A DNA stretch of 64,000 bases from Paenibacillus sp. E222. GTDB lineage: Bacteria > Bacillota > Bacilli > Paenibacillales > Paenibacillaceae. Numbering within the stretch: the first letter of the stretch is position 1; every line of letters begins with the position of its first letter. Made by a program: the position numbers and the translations under genes. Below are positions 55,388 to 64,000 of this stretch, in pieces. The notes beneath the pieces were generated by a model, which had not been told where the DNA came from, ran no database searches, and was given only the letters and a program-made list of their open reading frames with translations. The stretch spans positions 2,046,001-2,110,000 of the forward strand of contig NZ_CP058552.1 of assembly GCF_013401555.1 (NCBI RefSeq), written 5' to 3'.

Positions 55388-56119
55388 ATGTTAACCAGAT
55401 TCATTCCGAATCTCTTTACCTTGGGTAATCTGTTTCTTGGAATGATGGCAATCCTGCTTGCAATTGATGGGAATTATAGTTTGGCTGCGATTTTGGTCAT
55501 TATTGCGATGTTGCTGGATGGTCTGGATGGCCGTGTGGCACGTGCACTTAATGCCCAGAGTGAGTTTGGTAAAGAGCTGGATTCTTTGTCTGACATGGTT
55601 TCATTTGGTGCAGCTCCAGCTCTGATTATATTCATGGTCTCGTTTCAGGATGCAACAACGGTTCTTGCCTGGATCGCAACCGCAAGCTTTCCCATTTGTG
55701 GGGCTATCCGGCTTGCCCGGTTTAACGTTCGCCCCGGCATCCCCGGGTACTTTACAGGTTTACCGATTCCAGCGGCCGGAGGGGTACTGGCTACACTGTC
55801 CCTGTTTAATAAGGATATCGGTCCCGTGAGTATGATGATTGCCACGTTGCTGTTATCGTATCTGATGGTAAGTTCGCTGAAATACCCCAATTTCAAAAAG
55901 GTTGGTCTGCCGCGCAAAGCGATTTGGATTGCACCTTGGGTTATCGTCTTCGCGGTAGTGGTGGCGGTCATGTTTCCAGAACAATTGTCCAAATTGATCT
56001 TTATTCCACTTGTGTTATACGCTCTTTATGGGATGAAGCATAATATGCGGACGGCAGCCTCACGTAACCGGGCCAAAAAGCGTAAAGAAGAGAAGTCTTC
56101 CCGTCCATCCGATCGCTAG
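55388..56119 (+). CDS. pssA: CDP-diacylglycerol-serine O-phosphatidyltransferase
   Basis: This 243-residue membrane enzyme makes phosphatidylserine. The CDP-alcohol phosphotransferase motif DG-x2-DGRVAR-x8-G-x3-D-x3-D is present at DGLDGRVARALNAQSEFG and KELDSLSDMVSFG (about 44-74). Six or more hydrophobic segments and a basic C-terminal tail (RAKKRKEEKSSR) are seen. GAGGTG precedes the ATG, 43 bp after disA. In Bacillus, pss lies elsewhere, so this is a local insertion relative to that order. Confidence 0.92.
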   Translation: MLTRFIPNLFTLGNLFLGMMAILLAIDGNYSLAAILVIIAMLLDGLDGRVARALNAQSEFGKELDSLSDMVSFGAAPALIIFMVSFQDATTVLAWIATASFPICGAIRLARFNVRPGIPGYFTGLPIPAAGGVLATLSLFNKDIGPVSMMIATLLLSYLMVSSLKYPNFKKVGLPRKAIWIAPWVIVFAVVVAVMFPEQLSKLIFIPLVLYALYGMKHNMRTAASRNRAKKRKEEKSSRPSDR

Positions 56120-56171
56120 GCAATCCAGTATGGTGTAAATCGGTTGGTCCGTGTTCCTAACCAATACAAAA

Positions 56172-56220
56172 AAGCACGTACGCTCCTGAACAGGAGCATG
56201 CGTGCTTATTTTTTGTTTTT
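56172..56220. terminator. Terminator after pssA
   Basis: AAGCACG and CGTGCTT flank a CGCTCCTG/CAGGAGC stem, followed by ATTTTTTGTTTTT. It separates pssA from the converging minus-strand gene. Confidence 0.9.
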
Positions 56221-56266
56221 CAAATCTATAAGGTAACTTAACCATTTGCAACGAAATACGTATTGT

Positions 56267-56662
56267 TTACGACAAATTGAACATCCCTAACGTCGAACAT
56301 TTCTGTGACTCGTGATTTACGACCTCTTCCATGTTGATGTCCAGCAGATTGCAGAGAGCCGACATATAAAACAGGTTCCGCCCCAGTTCAGAGCTGATAA
56401 CCTCTTTGCAATTCTCGCACAATTCACCTTCCACATGCGTTTCCAGCAGGCCTTTTGATTGAGCAATATCGCTCTCTGGGGCATATTTCTGCTTGGTGGC
56501 GTGCAGCTCAATGCAGCCGCATTCGGTAATGGCCTTTGACACGGCACGGTTGACAGAGGCGCCGGCTTGTCCTGTTTTGGACAGTACATCAATCAGGCTG
56601 CGATGACGCAGCAACAGCTCGGAAACTTGATCCTGAAAAGCCTGTAAACTTAGCGTACTCAT
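56267..56662 (-). CDS. Conserved hypothetical cysteine-containing protein
   Basis: The start is the ATG at 56662 (MSTLSLQAFQDQV) because GAGGTGAG lies 8 bases upstream. The 131-residue soluble protein is mostly alpha-helical, with an N-terminal helical segment (SELLLRHRSLIDVLSKTGQA), a CGC motif (TECGCIEL), a CxxC pair (GELCENCKEVI) and a late Cys (KCSTLGMFNLS). The spaced cysteines suggest metal binding. I do not recognise the family with certainty; the helical core faintly recalls MazG-like folds, but no metal-binding ExxE motif is evident. It sits between pssA and the PIN/TRAM gene on the opposite strand. Confidence 0.7.
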   Translation of the reverse strand: MSTLSLQAFQDQVSELLLRHRSLIDVLSKTGQAGASVNRAVSKAITECGCIELHATKQKYAPESDIAQSKGLLETHVEGELCENCKEVISSELGRNLFYMSALCNLLDINMEEVVNHESQKCSTLGMFNLS

Positions 56663-56836
56663 TTTGCTACTCACCTCGGGATATGAATTGAATTCATTAT
56701 ATGCCAATAATTTACCTTCTTTCAACTGACGATTGCAACATTTCCAAAAAGTTCTTCAAAAGCGGGATTAGCAATCAGGGAATTGGATCATACTGGATAT
56801 AAAGATGAAGATATATTGAAGGAGGTGCAGGGACTT

Positions 56837-57922
56837 ATGTGGAAAAAAGGCATTTTAACTTTTACAGGATTGTGCGGTGCATGGTTCGGTTACACGGCAT
56901 ATCATCTGGCAGGAAAATCCGTCCCTTGGATGGCAGAATGGATTCAATCAGCGGGATTGTTGGGGGCTGGGGTATCAACCCTACTAGGTGCCGTATTGTT
57001 TATGTCCGTGTGTAACATCGGTGGGACATTAATGGCAACCAGACTGCATAATAGTATTGATTCTTTGGCCAAAGTACCGATGAATGAATTGGCTGCAGGT
57101 GCAGCGGGTACAGTTGCAGGACTATTGGTGGCCTTGCTGTTATATCCTTGTGTGGCATGGCTCGGGACGGCCGGAGAGGTGCTTCAGGTGGCGCTGACGG
57201 TCGTAAGTAGCTATACAGGCTATATGCTTGCCATGGCGAAGAAAGACGATCTGGCGGCCTTCTGGATGTCAGGACGTTGGGGGCATCCCGAGGTGGATGA
57301 AGACAGACGACTGGAAGAGCACAAAATTTTGGATACCAGTGTAATTATCGATGGTCGCATCGCAGATATATGCAAAACCGGATTTATCGAGGGCACGATT
57401 GTAATCCCGGAATTTGTTCTGGAGGAATTGCAGCACATTGCCGATTCATCGGACTTGCTCAAGCGGAACAGAGGACGGCGCGGGCTTGATATCCTGAATA
57501 AAATTCAGAAGGAATTGGACGTCAAAGTTCTCATTTACGAAGGTGATTTCGAGGAAATTTCCGAAGTGGACAGCAAGCTGGTCAAGCTCGCCAAGGTTCT
57601 TCAGGGCAAAGTTGTCACCAACGACTTCAACTTGAACAAGGTCTGTGAATTGCAAGGTGTATCCGTGCTAAATATCAATGATCTCGCCAATGCGGTTAAG
57701 CCCGTGGTATTACCAGGTGAGGAGATTATGGTGCAGATTATCAAAGATGGTAAGGAACACGGTCAAGGTGTAGCCTATCTGGATGATGGCACGATGATTG
57801 TTGTGGAAGGCGGACGCGAGTATATCGGCATGATGATGGAAGTGCTGGTGACCAGTGTGCTGCAGACGTCAGCAGGACGAATGATTTTTGCCAAGCCGAA
57901 ACTGTTGGAAAAAGCCCAATAA
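56837..57922 (+). CDS. yacL: PIN/TRAM-domain membrane protein (YacL)
   Basis: The start is ATG 56837 after AAGGAGGTG; a reading from 56783 has no site. The 361-residue protein has four hydrophobic segments in residues 1-135, then a PIN nuclease-like domain with acidic residues in ILDTSVIIDGRIADI (about 165-179), EFVLEEL and VVTNDFNLNKV, and a C-terminal TRAM domain (about 290-345). It is the YacL family, which sits between disA and ispD in Bacillus. Nuclease activity has been suggested for the PIN fold; its target is unknown. Confidence 0.92.
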   Translation: MWKKGILTFTGLCGAWFGYTAYHLAGKSVPWMAEWIQSAGLLGAGVSTLLGAVLFMSVCNIGGTLMATRLHNSIDSLAKVPMNELAAGAAGTVAGLLVALLLYPCVAWLGTAGEVLQVALTVVSSYTGYMLAMAKKDDLAAFWMSGRWGHPEVDEDRRLEEHKILDTSVIIDGRIADICKTGFIEGTIVIPEFVLEELQHIADSSDLLKRNRGRRGLDILNKIQKELDVKVLIYEGDFEEISEVDSKLVKLAKVLQGKVVTNDFNLNKVCELQGVSVLNINDLANAVKPVVLPGEEIMVQIIKDGKEHGQGVAYLDDGTMIVVEGGREYIGMMMEVLVTSVLQTSAGRMIFAKPKLLEKAQ

Positions 57923-58015
57923 AGCGGTATGATGGGTAGTGTATCGTTAGAGTTTATAATATAACTGTATTATATCTCCGAACGGTAAACTGACAGACAA
58001 GGCAGGGATTGCGGC

Positions 58016-58708
58016 ATGGATAAAGGGTGGGGTGTTGTCATTGTGGCGGCAGGTCGGGGGACCCGGATGGGAACAACCGAGAGTAAGCAGTTTCTGCTGC
58101 TGCAGGACAAGCCCGTTTTCATACATACGCTTGAAGTGTTTGCGGCTATGGACGAGGTCAGCGAAATGGTGCTGGTCACGGGAGCTACCGATGTTGAACG
58201 CTGCCAGGAATGGGTAAAAGAATACCGACTGGAATCACATGTCCGTGTCATCCCCGGAGGGAAAGAGAGACAGCATTCGGTCCACGAAGGCCTTAAGGCA
58301 CTAGGGACAGACTGGGTCCTCGTTCACGACGGGGTACGTCCTTTTATAAACCGTGAGCAGATTATGGGATGTATGAAGGCCGCCATGTCGGGTGGAGCAG
58401 CTGTATTGGCCGTTCCAGTGAAGGACACGATCAAACAAGTAAATGCGGATGGAATCGTTACGGCGACGCCGGACCGCAGCAGTCTGTGGAGCATTCAAAC
58501 CCCGCAGGCTTTTCGTCTTTCTTCCCTGATACTTGCTTACGAATCGGCGGACCGGGACGGATTTCTAGGAACGGATGACGCAATGCTGGCTGAACGCCAG
58601 GGAATGTCGGTCAAGGTTGTGGAAGGCAGTTATACGAATATCAAATTAACGACGCCGGAAGATTTGGAATACGCCGCGTTTTTGCTCAAGGGAGAGAAGA
58701 AGCGATGA
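58016..58708 (+). CDS. ispD: 2-C-methyl-D-erythritol 4-phosphate cytidylyltransferase
   Basis: This 230-residue enzyme performs the third step of the MEP isoprenoid pathway. The CTP-binding motif [17 protein letters not shown] (about 10-26) and [11 protein letters not shown] (about 101-111) are visible. Its stop overlaps the ispF start by 4 bp (ATGA), as in many genomes. Confidence 0.95.
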   Translation: MDKGWGVVIVAAGRGTRMGTTESKQFLLLQDKPVFIHTLEVFAAMDEVSEMVLVTGATDVERCQEWVKEYRLESHVRVIPGGKERQHSVHEGLKALGTDWVLVHDGVRPFINREQIMGCMKAAMSGGAAVLAVPVKDTIKQVNADGIVTATPDRSSLWSIQTPQAFRLSSLILAYESADRDGFLGTDDAMLAERQGMSVKVVEGSYTNIKLTTPEDLEYAAFLLKGEKKR

Positions 58709-59181
58709 TACGTGTAGGACAGGGATTCGATGTACATCAACTGGTAGAGGGACGCCCATGCATTATTGGCGGGGTCACGATCCCTTATGAAAAAGGACTG
58801 CTGGGTCACTCGGACGCAGACGTGCTGCTGCATGCCATCAGTGATGCCATTCTTGGTGCGCTTGCACTTGGGGATATTGGCAAACACTTCCCGGATACCG
58901 ATCCGGAGTTCAAGGATGCGGATAGCCTGAAACTGCTGGAGCATGTGTGGCAGTTGGTGAAGGATCGTGGATACCGTCTGGGGAACATCGATTCAACCAT
59001 TATTGCACAGAAACCGAAGATGGCACCTTACGTTCCGCAGATGGCCGAGGTTATTGCCAAGGCACTTGAAGCGGATGTAACTCAGGTGAATGTCAAAGCG
59101 ACAACAACAGAGCAACTCGGATTCCCCGGACGGGGAGAGGGGATAGCTGCCCAATCGGTTGTTTGCCTTGTTCGCGTGTGA
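58705..59181 (+). CDS. ispF: 2-C-methyl-D-erythritol 2,4-cyclodiphosphate synthase
   Basis: This 158-residue trimeric enzyme performs the fifth MEP step. Metal ligands are in [10 protein letters not shown] (Asp8, His10) and [17 protein letters not shown] (His42 region); [13 protein letters not shown] is a further signature. Overlaps ispD. Confidence 0.96.
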   Translation: MIRVGQGFDVHQLVEGRPCIIGGVTIPYEKGLLGHSDADVLLHAISDAILGALALGDIGKHFPDTDPEFKDADSLKLLEHVWQLVKDRGYRLGNIDSTIIAQKPKMAPYVPQMAEVIAKALEADVTQVNVKATTTEQLGFPGRGEGIAAQSVVCLVRV

Positions 59182-59214
59182 TATCATCAACCAATTAGAG
59201 ACGGAGGGGATATT

Positions 59215-60678
59215 ATGAGCACCGAAGTTCGCGTGCGCTACGCGCCGAGTCCAACGGGACACCTGCATATCGGGAATGCCCGTACGGCGCTGTTTAACTA
59301 TTTGTATGCCAAACATAATAACGGCAAATTCATTATTCGTATTGAGGATACGGACGTGAAACGCAATATTGCCGGTGGTGAGGAAAGTCAGCTGAAATAT
59401 TTGAAATGGCTCGGAATCGAGTGGGACGAAAGTATTGATGTCGGCGGCGAGTACGGACCATACCGCCAGACGGAACGTCTGGACATCTATCGCAAATATA
59501 CGCAGGAACTGCTGGACAAAGGTCTGGCTTATCGTTGTTATTGCACAGAAGAAGAGCTGGAGCAAGAACGCGAAGAACAGACAGCACGTGGAGAAACCCC
59601 GCGTTATTCGGGCAAACACCGTGATCTGACACCGGAGCAGCAGAGTGCATTTGAAGTAGAAGGCCGTGTGGCGAGTATTCGTTTTCGTGTACCGGAAGAA
59701 CGCATTTATACGTTTGATGACATGGTCAAAGGAACAATTTCTTTTAACAGCAAGGAATCAGGCGACTTCGTTATTGTGAAAAAAGACGGCATTCCCACGT
59801 ACAACTATGCAGTTGCTGTGGATGATCACCTGATGAAGATCTCTCACGTTCTGCGTGGCGAGGATCACATCTCTAACACACCGCGTCAACTGATGATTTA
59901 TGAAGCGCTTGGCTGGGAGCCGCCGGTATTCGGTCATATGACGTTGATCGTGAATGAAAACCACAAAAAGCTGAGTAAACGTGACGAGTCCGTTATTCAG
60001 TTTATTGAACAATATGATCAGCTCGGCTATCTGCCAGAAGCGATGTTTAACTTCATCTCCCTGCTTGGCTGGTCCCCTGAAGGAGAAGAAGAGATCTTCT
60101 CGCAGGAGCAGTTAATCTCCATTTTTGATACGAAGCGACTGTCCAAGAGCCCGGCGGTATTTGATACCCACAAGCTGGCTCACTTGAACAACCACTACAT
60201 TAAAAATGCGGACCCGGATCGCATTGCCGAAATGGCAATTCCACATCTGCAAAAGGCGGGACGTATTGCTGCTGAGCTCTCACCTGAACAGAAAGAATGG
60301 GCATATACGCTTGTTCATCTCTACCAGGAGCAAATGAATTCTGCCTCCGATATCGTGGAATTGTCGGAAGTGTTCTTCCGTTCCCATCTGGAGCTGGAAA
60401 GTGAAGGAGCTGCTGTACTCGCTGAGGAGCAGGTACCAACCGTTCTGAAGGCATTTGCTGATAAAGTACAGGCTAGCGATGAATTTACACCGAGCAAGAT
60501 GGCTGCGCTGATCAAAGAAGTTCAGAAAGAGACCGGATTTAAGGGTAAACAGCTGTTCATGCCGATCCGTGTAGCTCTGACAGGACAGACTCATGGCCGC
60601 GATCTGAATCAAACGATTGTACTGCTTGGCCGCGATAAAGTGATCGATCGACTGCATGCTCAGGTAAAAGGCGCGTAA
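59215..60678 (+). CDS. gltX: Glutamyl-tRNA synthetase
   Basis: This 487-residue class I synthetase charges tRNA-Glu and, in Bacilli, tRNA-Gln. The HIGH-type motif is [15 protein letters not shown] (about 11-25) and the KMSKS-type motif is KKLSKRDES (about 253-261). The C-terminal anticodon domain ends in [15 protein letters not shown] and [22 protein letters not shown] precedes the ATG, 33 bp after ispF, so it is probably in the same transcript. Confidence 0.96.
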   Translation: MSTEVRVRYAPSPTGHLHIGNARTALFNYLYAKHNNGKFIIRIEDTDVKRNIAGGEESQLKYLKWLGIEWDESIDVGGEYGPYRQTERLDIYRKYTQELLDKGLAYRCYCTEEELEQEREEQTARGETPRYSGKHRDLTPEQQSAFEVEGRVASIRFRVPEERIYTFDDMVKGTISFNSKESGDFVIVKKDGIPTYNYAVAVDDHLMKISHVLRGEDHISNTPRQLMIYEALGWEPPVFGHMTLIVNENHKKLSKRDESVIQFIEQYDQLGYLPEAMFNFISLLGWSPEGEEEIFSQEQLISIFDTKRLSKSPAVFDTHKLAHLNNHYIKNADPDRIAEMAIPHLQKAGRIAAELSPEQKEWAYTLVHLYQEQMNSASDIVELSEVFFRSHLELESEGAAVLAEEQVPTVLKAFADKVQASDEFTPSKMAALIKEVQKETGFKGKQLFMPIRVALTGQTHGRDLNQTIVLLGRDKVIDRLHAQVKGA

Positions 60679-60749
60679 GTAACGCCCTTGTATAGTCTAC
60701 TTTGGACTTAAGGATGGAACTTCGTTTATACCGTTATGAAGGAAGATTG

Positions 60750-60778
60750 TTGTCAGTCCATAACCTTTTCGCTATAAT
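60750..60778 (+). promoter_or_regulatory. Promoter of the cysE-cysS T-box transcript
   Basis: TTGTCA (60750-60755) and TATAAT (60773-60778) with a 17-bp spacer; the T-box leader starts about 7 bp later. Confidence 0.75.
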
Positions 60779-60784
60779 AGCAAC

Positions 60785-61190
60785 ACAAAGGTTAAATGGT
60801 ATGATTTTATCATTCATCATAAAAACAGCAAAGACCGGGAGAAGTAGGCTGAACCGGACAGATTCAGAGAGGATGGTCCCGCAGTAAAGAATGAGATTCT
60901 TTGCTGAGGTGGCTGTGAGCCATCCGCTGTCCGCCAGTCGAAATGCACCCGTGAGCTGCATAGCCGAATCCGGCCCCGCCTCTTGTTTTGTAGGAGAGAG
61001 GAAAACGTCAGGATAGGTTGTGACGGTTGGTTCCCGTTACGGAACTGTTGAGGGTTCATTCTTGTGCAAGGACATGAGGCGGCTATAACAGGCAGCCTAG
61101 TTCTTGTATGTTAAGGCATGAACCGAGCAGAGTGGGACCGCGATAAACGCCTCTGCAGCTTACATAGCTGCAGGGGCGTTTTCTGTTTAG
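60785..61190 (+). ncRNA. T-box riboswitch (cysteine) upstream of cysE-cysS
   Basis: The leader starts near AGCAAAGACCGGGAGAAGTAGG, a typical stem I opening. The likely specifier is TGC (Cys) in GAAATGCACCC near 60940-60950. The T-box motif AGTGGGACCGCG is at 61131-61142. The terminator stem AAACGCCTCTGCAGCT (61145-61160) pairs with AGCTGCAGGGGCGTTT (61166-61181), followed by TCTGTTT. Uncharged tRNA-Cys would favour read-through. The T-box bulge is TGGG; with tRNA-Cys, whose discriminator is normally U, this gives a G-U pair. Confidence 0.9.
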
Positions 61191-61272
61191 GTCGAGTCGG
61201 AAGTACACTACCATGAGGGCCGCGCCGTCCGGTAAGCCGGAGGACGAAGACCTGAACAAGAGGGGAACGAGC

Positions 61273-61938
61273 ATGTTCAAGAAGATCAGATCAGATATCC
61301 AGGCGGTGTTTGAAAACGATCCGGCGGCCCGGGGATGGTTTGAAGTTGTATTTACCTACTCGGGGCTGCATGCGATATGGGCGCACCGGGTGGCACACTT
61401 TTTATACAAGCGGAAATGGTTTTCTTTTGCCCGGTTCATTTCACAAGTCAGCCGTTTTATGACAGGCATCGAAATCCACCCCGGAGCTACGATCGGCAAT
61501 CGGTTGTTTATTGACCATGGCATGGGCGTTGTGATTGGGGAAACATGTGAAATTGGCGACGATGTTGTCATCTATCAGGGGGTCACACTTGGCGGAACGG
61601 GTAAAGAAAAAGGGAAGAGACATCCGACAATTGGCAATAATGTGGTTATCTCATCCGGAGCGAAGGTGCTAGGCTCCTTCAGCGTGGGGGATCAATGTAA
61701 TATTGGTGCAAACTCGGTTGTGCTGAAGGAAGTTCCTCCAAACAGCACCGTTGTAGGCATACCGGGCAGAATCGTGAAGCAGGATGGCCGCCGGGTGGAC
61801 CGTCTGAATCAGCAGCTTCCCGATCCGGTCATCGATTCCCTGCGCAATATGCAGCAAGAAATCGAACGATTGCGTGAAGAAGTGCGTACTCTGCAGAGTA
61901 CGCGTGAAAGTGAGTTTTCCCGTGGTACAATAGAATAA
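61273..61938 (+). CDS. cysE: Serine O-acetyltransferase
   Basis: The start is ATG 61273 after AGAGGGGAAC; a longer reading begins inside the leader. The 221-residue enzyme makes O-acetylserine for cysteine synthesis. The left-handed beta-helix repeats are seen in [20 protein letters not shown] and [18 protein letters not shown], with catalytic His residues in IDHGMG and KRHPTIG. The C-terminus is an extended helical tail ([14 protein letters not shown]). Controlled by the T-box. Stop is 29 bp before cysS. Confidence 0.94.
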   Translation: MFKKIRSDIQAVFENDPAARGWFEVVFTYSGLHAIWAHRVAHFLYKRKWFSFARFISQVSRFMTGIEIHPGATIGNRLFIDHGMGVVIGETCEIGDDVVIYQGVTLGGTGKEKGKRHPTIGNNVVISSGAKVLGSFSVGDQCNIGANSVVLKEVPPNSTVVGIPGRIVKQDGRRVDRLNQQLPDPVIDSLRNMQQEIERLREEVRTLQSTRESEFSRGTIE

Positions 61939-61967
61939 TGATGGAAACGGATGAAAGGAAAGTGACT

Positions 61968-63368
61968 ATGACGCTTCAAATTTACAATACGATGAGTCGT
62001 ACCAAAGAGAATTTTGTTCCTCAAGAGCCGGGGAAAGTGAAAATGTATGTGTGCGGGCCGACGGTATATGATTACATTCATATCGGGAATGCACGTCCAG
62101 TTATCTTTTTCGACACGGTTCGCGGATACCTGGAACAGACCGGTCTTGAAGTGAACTACGTCGTGAACTTCACAGATGTCGATGACAAACTCATTCGCAA
62201 GGCCGAGCAGCTTGGCACGGATGTTCCTCATGTTGCAGAGAAGTTTATTGCAGCGTATTACGAGGATCTCGAAGGGTTGGGTATTCCGAAGGCAAGCAGT
62301 AACCCAAGAGTGACGGAAAACATGCCGCTCATTATTGATTTTATCCGTGAGTTGGTTGAAAAGGACTTCGCCTATGAAAATGGCGGTGACGTATATTATC
62401 GCACAGGCAAGTTCGCGGAGTACGGCAAACTGTCGAAGCAAAACCTTCAGGAATTACAGTTCGGAATTCGTATTGGTGTAGATGAGCGCAAAGAGCATCC
62501 GGAAGATTTCGTACTCTGGAAAGCTGCAAAACCGGGTGAGATCTTCTGGTCCAGTCCATGGGGCGATGGTCGTCCGGGCTGGCATATTGAGTGTTCAGCG
62601 ATGGCACGGGAGTACCTGGGCGACACGCTGGATATTCACGGTGGAGGACAGGATTTGCAGTTCCCGCACCATGAATGCGAATGCGCTCAATCCGAGGTAC
62701 TGACTGGAAAACCTCTGGCAAACTACTGGATGCATAACGGATTTATCCGTATTGATAACGAAAAAATGTCGAAATCACTCGGTAACGGCGTGCTTGTTAA
62801 AGACCTCCGCAATCAATATAAACGCGAAGCCATTCGTTATTTTATGTTGTCTACTCACTATCGTAATCCATTGAACTTTACGGAAGATACGATGGAACAG
62901 GCACAGAATAGTGTAGACCGGATCGCCAATGCCGTAGGCAACCTTAATCATCGCTTGCAAGCTGTGAGTGTGGATCAGGCTGTGTCAGCAGAGTTCGCAG
63001 CGAGACTGGAGCAGATTCGTCAGCAATATCATGAGAAAATGCAGGACGACTTCAATACGCCAGATGCGATTACGGCACTGTTTGAATGGGCTGGGGAAGC
63101 TAACCAACTGTTGCAGCAAGATGTGGTAAACGCTGCGGACATTCGCGCTCTGCTGGAATTGTTCAATGAGCTGAATGCGGTGCTTCGCATCTATACGGAG
63201 GCTGAACCGGAGCTTTTGGACGAAGAAATCGAACGTCTAATTGAAGAACGTAACGAAGCGCGCAAGTCCAAAAACTGGGCGCGGGCTGATGAAATTCGGG
63301 ATGAACTGTCTGCGCAGGGCATCTTGCTTGAGGATACGGCTCAAGGAATGAGATGGCGGCGCAAATGA
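61968..63368 (+). CDS. cysS: Cysteinyl-tRNA synthetase
   Basis: The start is ATG 61968 after AAAGGAAAG; ATG 61938 overlaps the cysE stop and has no site. The 466-residue class I enzyme has YVCGPTVYDYIHIGNARP (about 26-43, zinc Cys and HIGH-type motif), the zinc ligands ECSAMAREYLG and HHECECAQSE, and KMSKSLGN (about 266-273). Bacillus CysS is also 466 aa. Cotranscribed with cysE under the T-box. Confidence 0.96.
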   Translation: MTLQIYNTMSRTKENFVPQEPGKVKMYVCGPTVYDYIHIGNARPVIFFDTVRGYLEQTGLEVNYVVNFTDVDDKLIRKAEQLGTDVPHVAEKFIAAYYEDLEGLGIPKASSNPRVTENMPLIIDFIRELVEKDFAYENGGDVYYRTGKFAEYGKLSKQNLQELQFGIRIGVDERKEHPEDFVLWKAAKPGEIFWSSPWGDGRPGWHIECSAMAREYLGDTLDIHGGGQDLQFPHHECECAQSEVLTGKPLANYWMHNGFIRIDNEKMSKSLGNGVLVKDLRNQYKREAIRYFMLSTHYRNPLNFTEDTMEQAQNSVDRIANAVGNLNHRLQAVSVDQAVSAEFAARLEQIRQQYHEKMQDDFNTPDAITALFEWAGEANQLLQQDVVNAADIRALLELFNELNAVLRIYTEAEPELLDEEIERLIEERNEARKSKNWARADEIRDELSAQGILLEDTAQGMRWRRK

Positions 63369-63889
63369 GTGATGAACAACTGGAAAAGTTGTCTGAATCC
63401 GTCGAACATGCCGAGCAACGGGAGGAACAACAGACAGATGAACAATCTCTGAGCGTTGAGCAGGGAGGATGGTTTCCTTATCCTCCCTCTCGGCCTGCAA
63501 GGTTGATTCCTCCCATCGCTCTCGCCTATATTGGTGATGCGGTATATGAGGTAGCCGTACGGCAGTATCTGTTGTCCAAAGCCAATATGCGTCCCAACCA
63601 TCTGCACCGTAGTGCAACGGGTTTGGTATCGGCGAAGGCGCAGAGCCGTATCCTCACAGGTATTGAGGCTGAGCTGACCGAGGAGGAACGTGACATTGTC
63701 AGACAAGGTCGTAATGCCAAGTCTGGCAGTATTCCCAAAAACGCAGATGTTTTGGAATATAGACATGCCACAGCTCTGGAGTGTCTGTTCGGTTACCTGT
63801 ATAGCAGTGGTCGACATGACCGCATGATTGAACTAATTCGCCGGGGCATCGAGCATGCGGAGCAACATTCGCAATCACCGACAAAATAA
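63353..63889 (+). CDS. mrnC: Mini-ribonuclease 3
   Basis: This 178-residue enzyme matures 23S rRNA ends in Bacilli. It has an RNase III catalytic core without a dsRNA-binding domain: LAYIGDAVYEVAVRQYLL (Asp in the signature, about 58-75) and HATALECLFGYLYSSGR (about 138-154). The N-terminus carries an extra acidic, Gln-rich segment (about 5-40) longer than usual. It overlaps cysS by 16 bp; AAGGAATGAG precedes the ATG. Confidence 0.94.
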   Translation: MAAQMSDEQLEKLSESVEHAEQREEQQTDEQSLSVEQGGWFPYPPSRPARLIPPIALAYIGDAVYEVAVRQYLLSKANMRPNHLHRSATGLVSAKAQSRILTGIEAELTEEERDIVRQGRNAKSGSIPKNADVLEYRHATALECLFGYLYSSGRHDRMIELIRRGIEHAEQHSQSPTK

Positions 63890-63975
63890 TATAAATTACA
63901 ACAAAGCCGCTTCTGTAAGATGTGCCGAATAGGGTGCAGTGTAACACAGGGCGTTATAGAGAGGATCGAACAAAG

Positions 63976-64000
63976 ATGGAAGAAGAATGGATTGCCGGTA
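63976..64000 (+). CDS. rlmB: Start of 23S rRNA 2'-O-methyltransferase RlmB (cut by window edge)
   Basis: ATG 63976 begins MEEEWIAG, matching the RlmB/TrmH N-terminus (…IAGKH). GAGAGGATCG precedes it. In Bacillus rlmB directly follows mrnC. Only eight codons are visible. Confidence 0.65.

Overview
The window is chromosomal DNA of a Gram-positive, spore-former-type firmicute, most probably Paenibacillus. The evidence is the 16S rRNA sequence (Paenibacillus-like variable regions; the P. amylolyticus/pabuli neighbourhood is only an inference), Bacillus-type promoters and ribosome binding sites, and two gene blocks syntenic with Bacillus: pcrB-pcrA-ligA, and ctsR-mcsA-mcsB-clpC-radA-disA-yacL-ispD-ispF-gltX-cysE-cysS-mrnC-rlmB.

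Layout. 0-4.5 kb: a sensor kinase gene cut by the left edge, divergent from a three-gene ABC exporter that resembles LnrLMN; the last permease carries a frameshift. 4.8-10 kb: an HscC-type Hsp70, a J-domain/TPR protein and a DUF1266 protein in one operon, the same three families found together at the hscC locus of E. coli. 10-11.8 kb: motA-motB on the minus strand. 11.9-17.4 kb: uvrB and uvrA, with a LexA-like box before uvrB and a composite repeat/hairpin element between the genes. 17.7-21.3 kb: a small membrane protein, an HtrA-like protease broken by a 4-bp tandem duplication, and a secreted stalk-domain protein with a threefold internal repeat. 21.8-28.1 kb: a U32 peptidase and a SWIM/SNF2 helicase. 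28.2-31.8 kb: galU and rmlC-rmlB-rmlD (nucleotide sugars; no rmlA in the window). 31.9-38.6 kb: a GDPD-like phosphodiesterase, pcrB, pcrA and ligA. 38.7-40.1 kb: a membrane/molybdopterin fusion oxidoreductase on the minus strand. 40.5-46 kb: a complete rrn operon with tandem promoters and tRNA-Ala(TGC) in the spacer. 46-64 kb: an acetyltransferase, the CtsR-controlled protein quality-control operon, DNA repair and c-di-AMP genes (radA, disA), phospholipid synthesis (pssA), isoprenoid genes (ispDF), and gltX followed by a T-box leader and cysE-cysS-mrnC-rlmB.

The most interesting signals are: (i) the HscC/J-TPR/DUF1266 operon, a candidate dedicated chaperone system whose J protein has HPE instead of HPD; (ii) two 143-145 bp repeats with matching inverted ends and rearranged interiors (21385-21527 and 33904-34048), resembling a MITE or structured-RNA family; (iii) the repeat cluster between uvrB and uvrA; (iv) the CTAT duplication that detaches the PDZ domain of the HtrA-like protease; and (v) palindromes in the sensor-kinase/ABC intergenic region. 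No CRISPR array, prophage or insertion sequence was seen.
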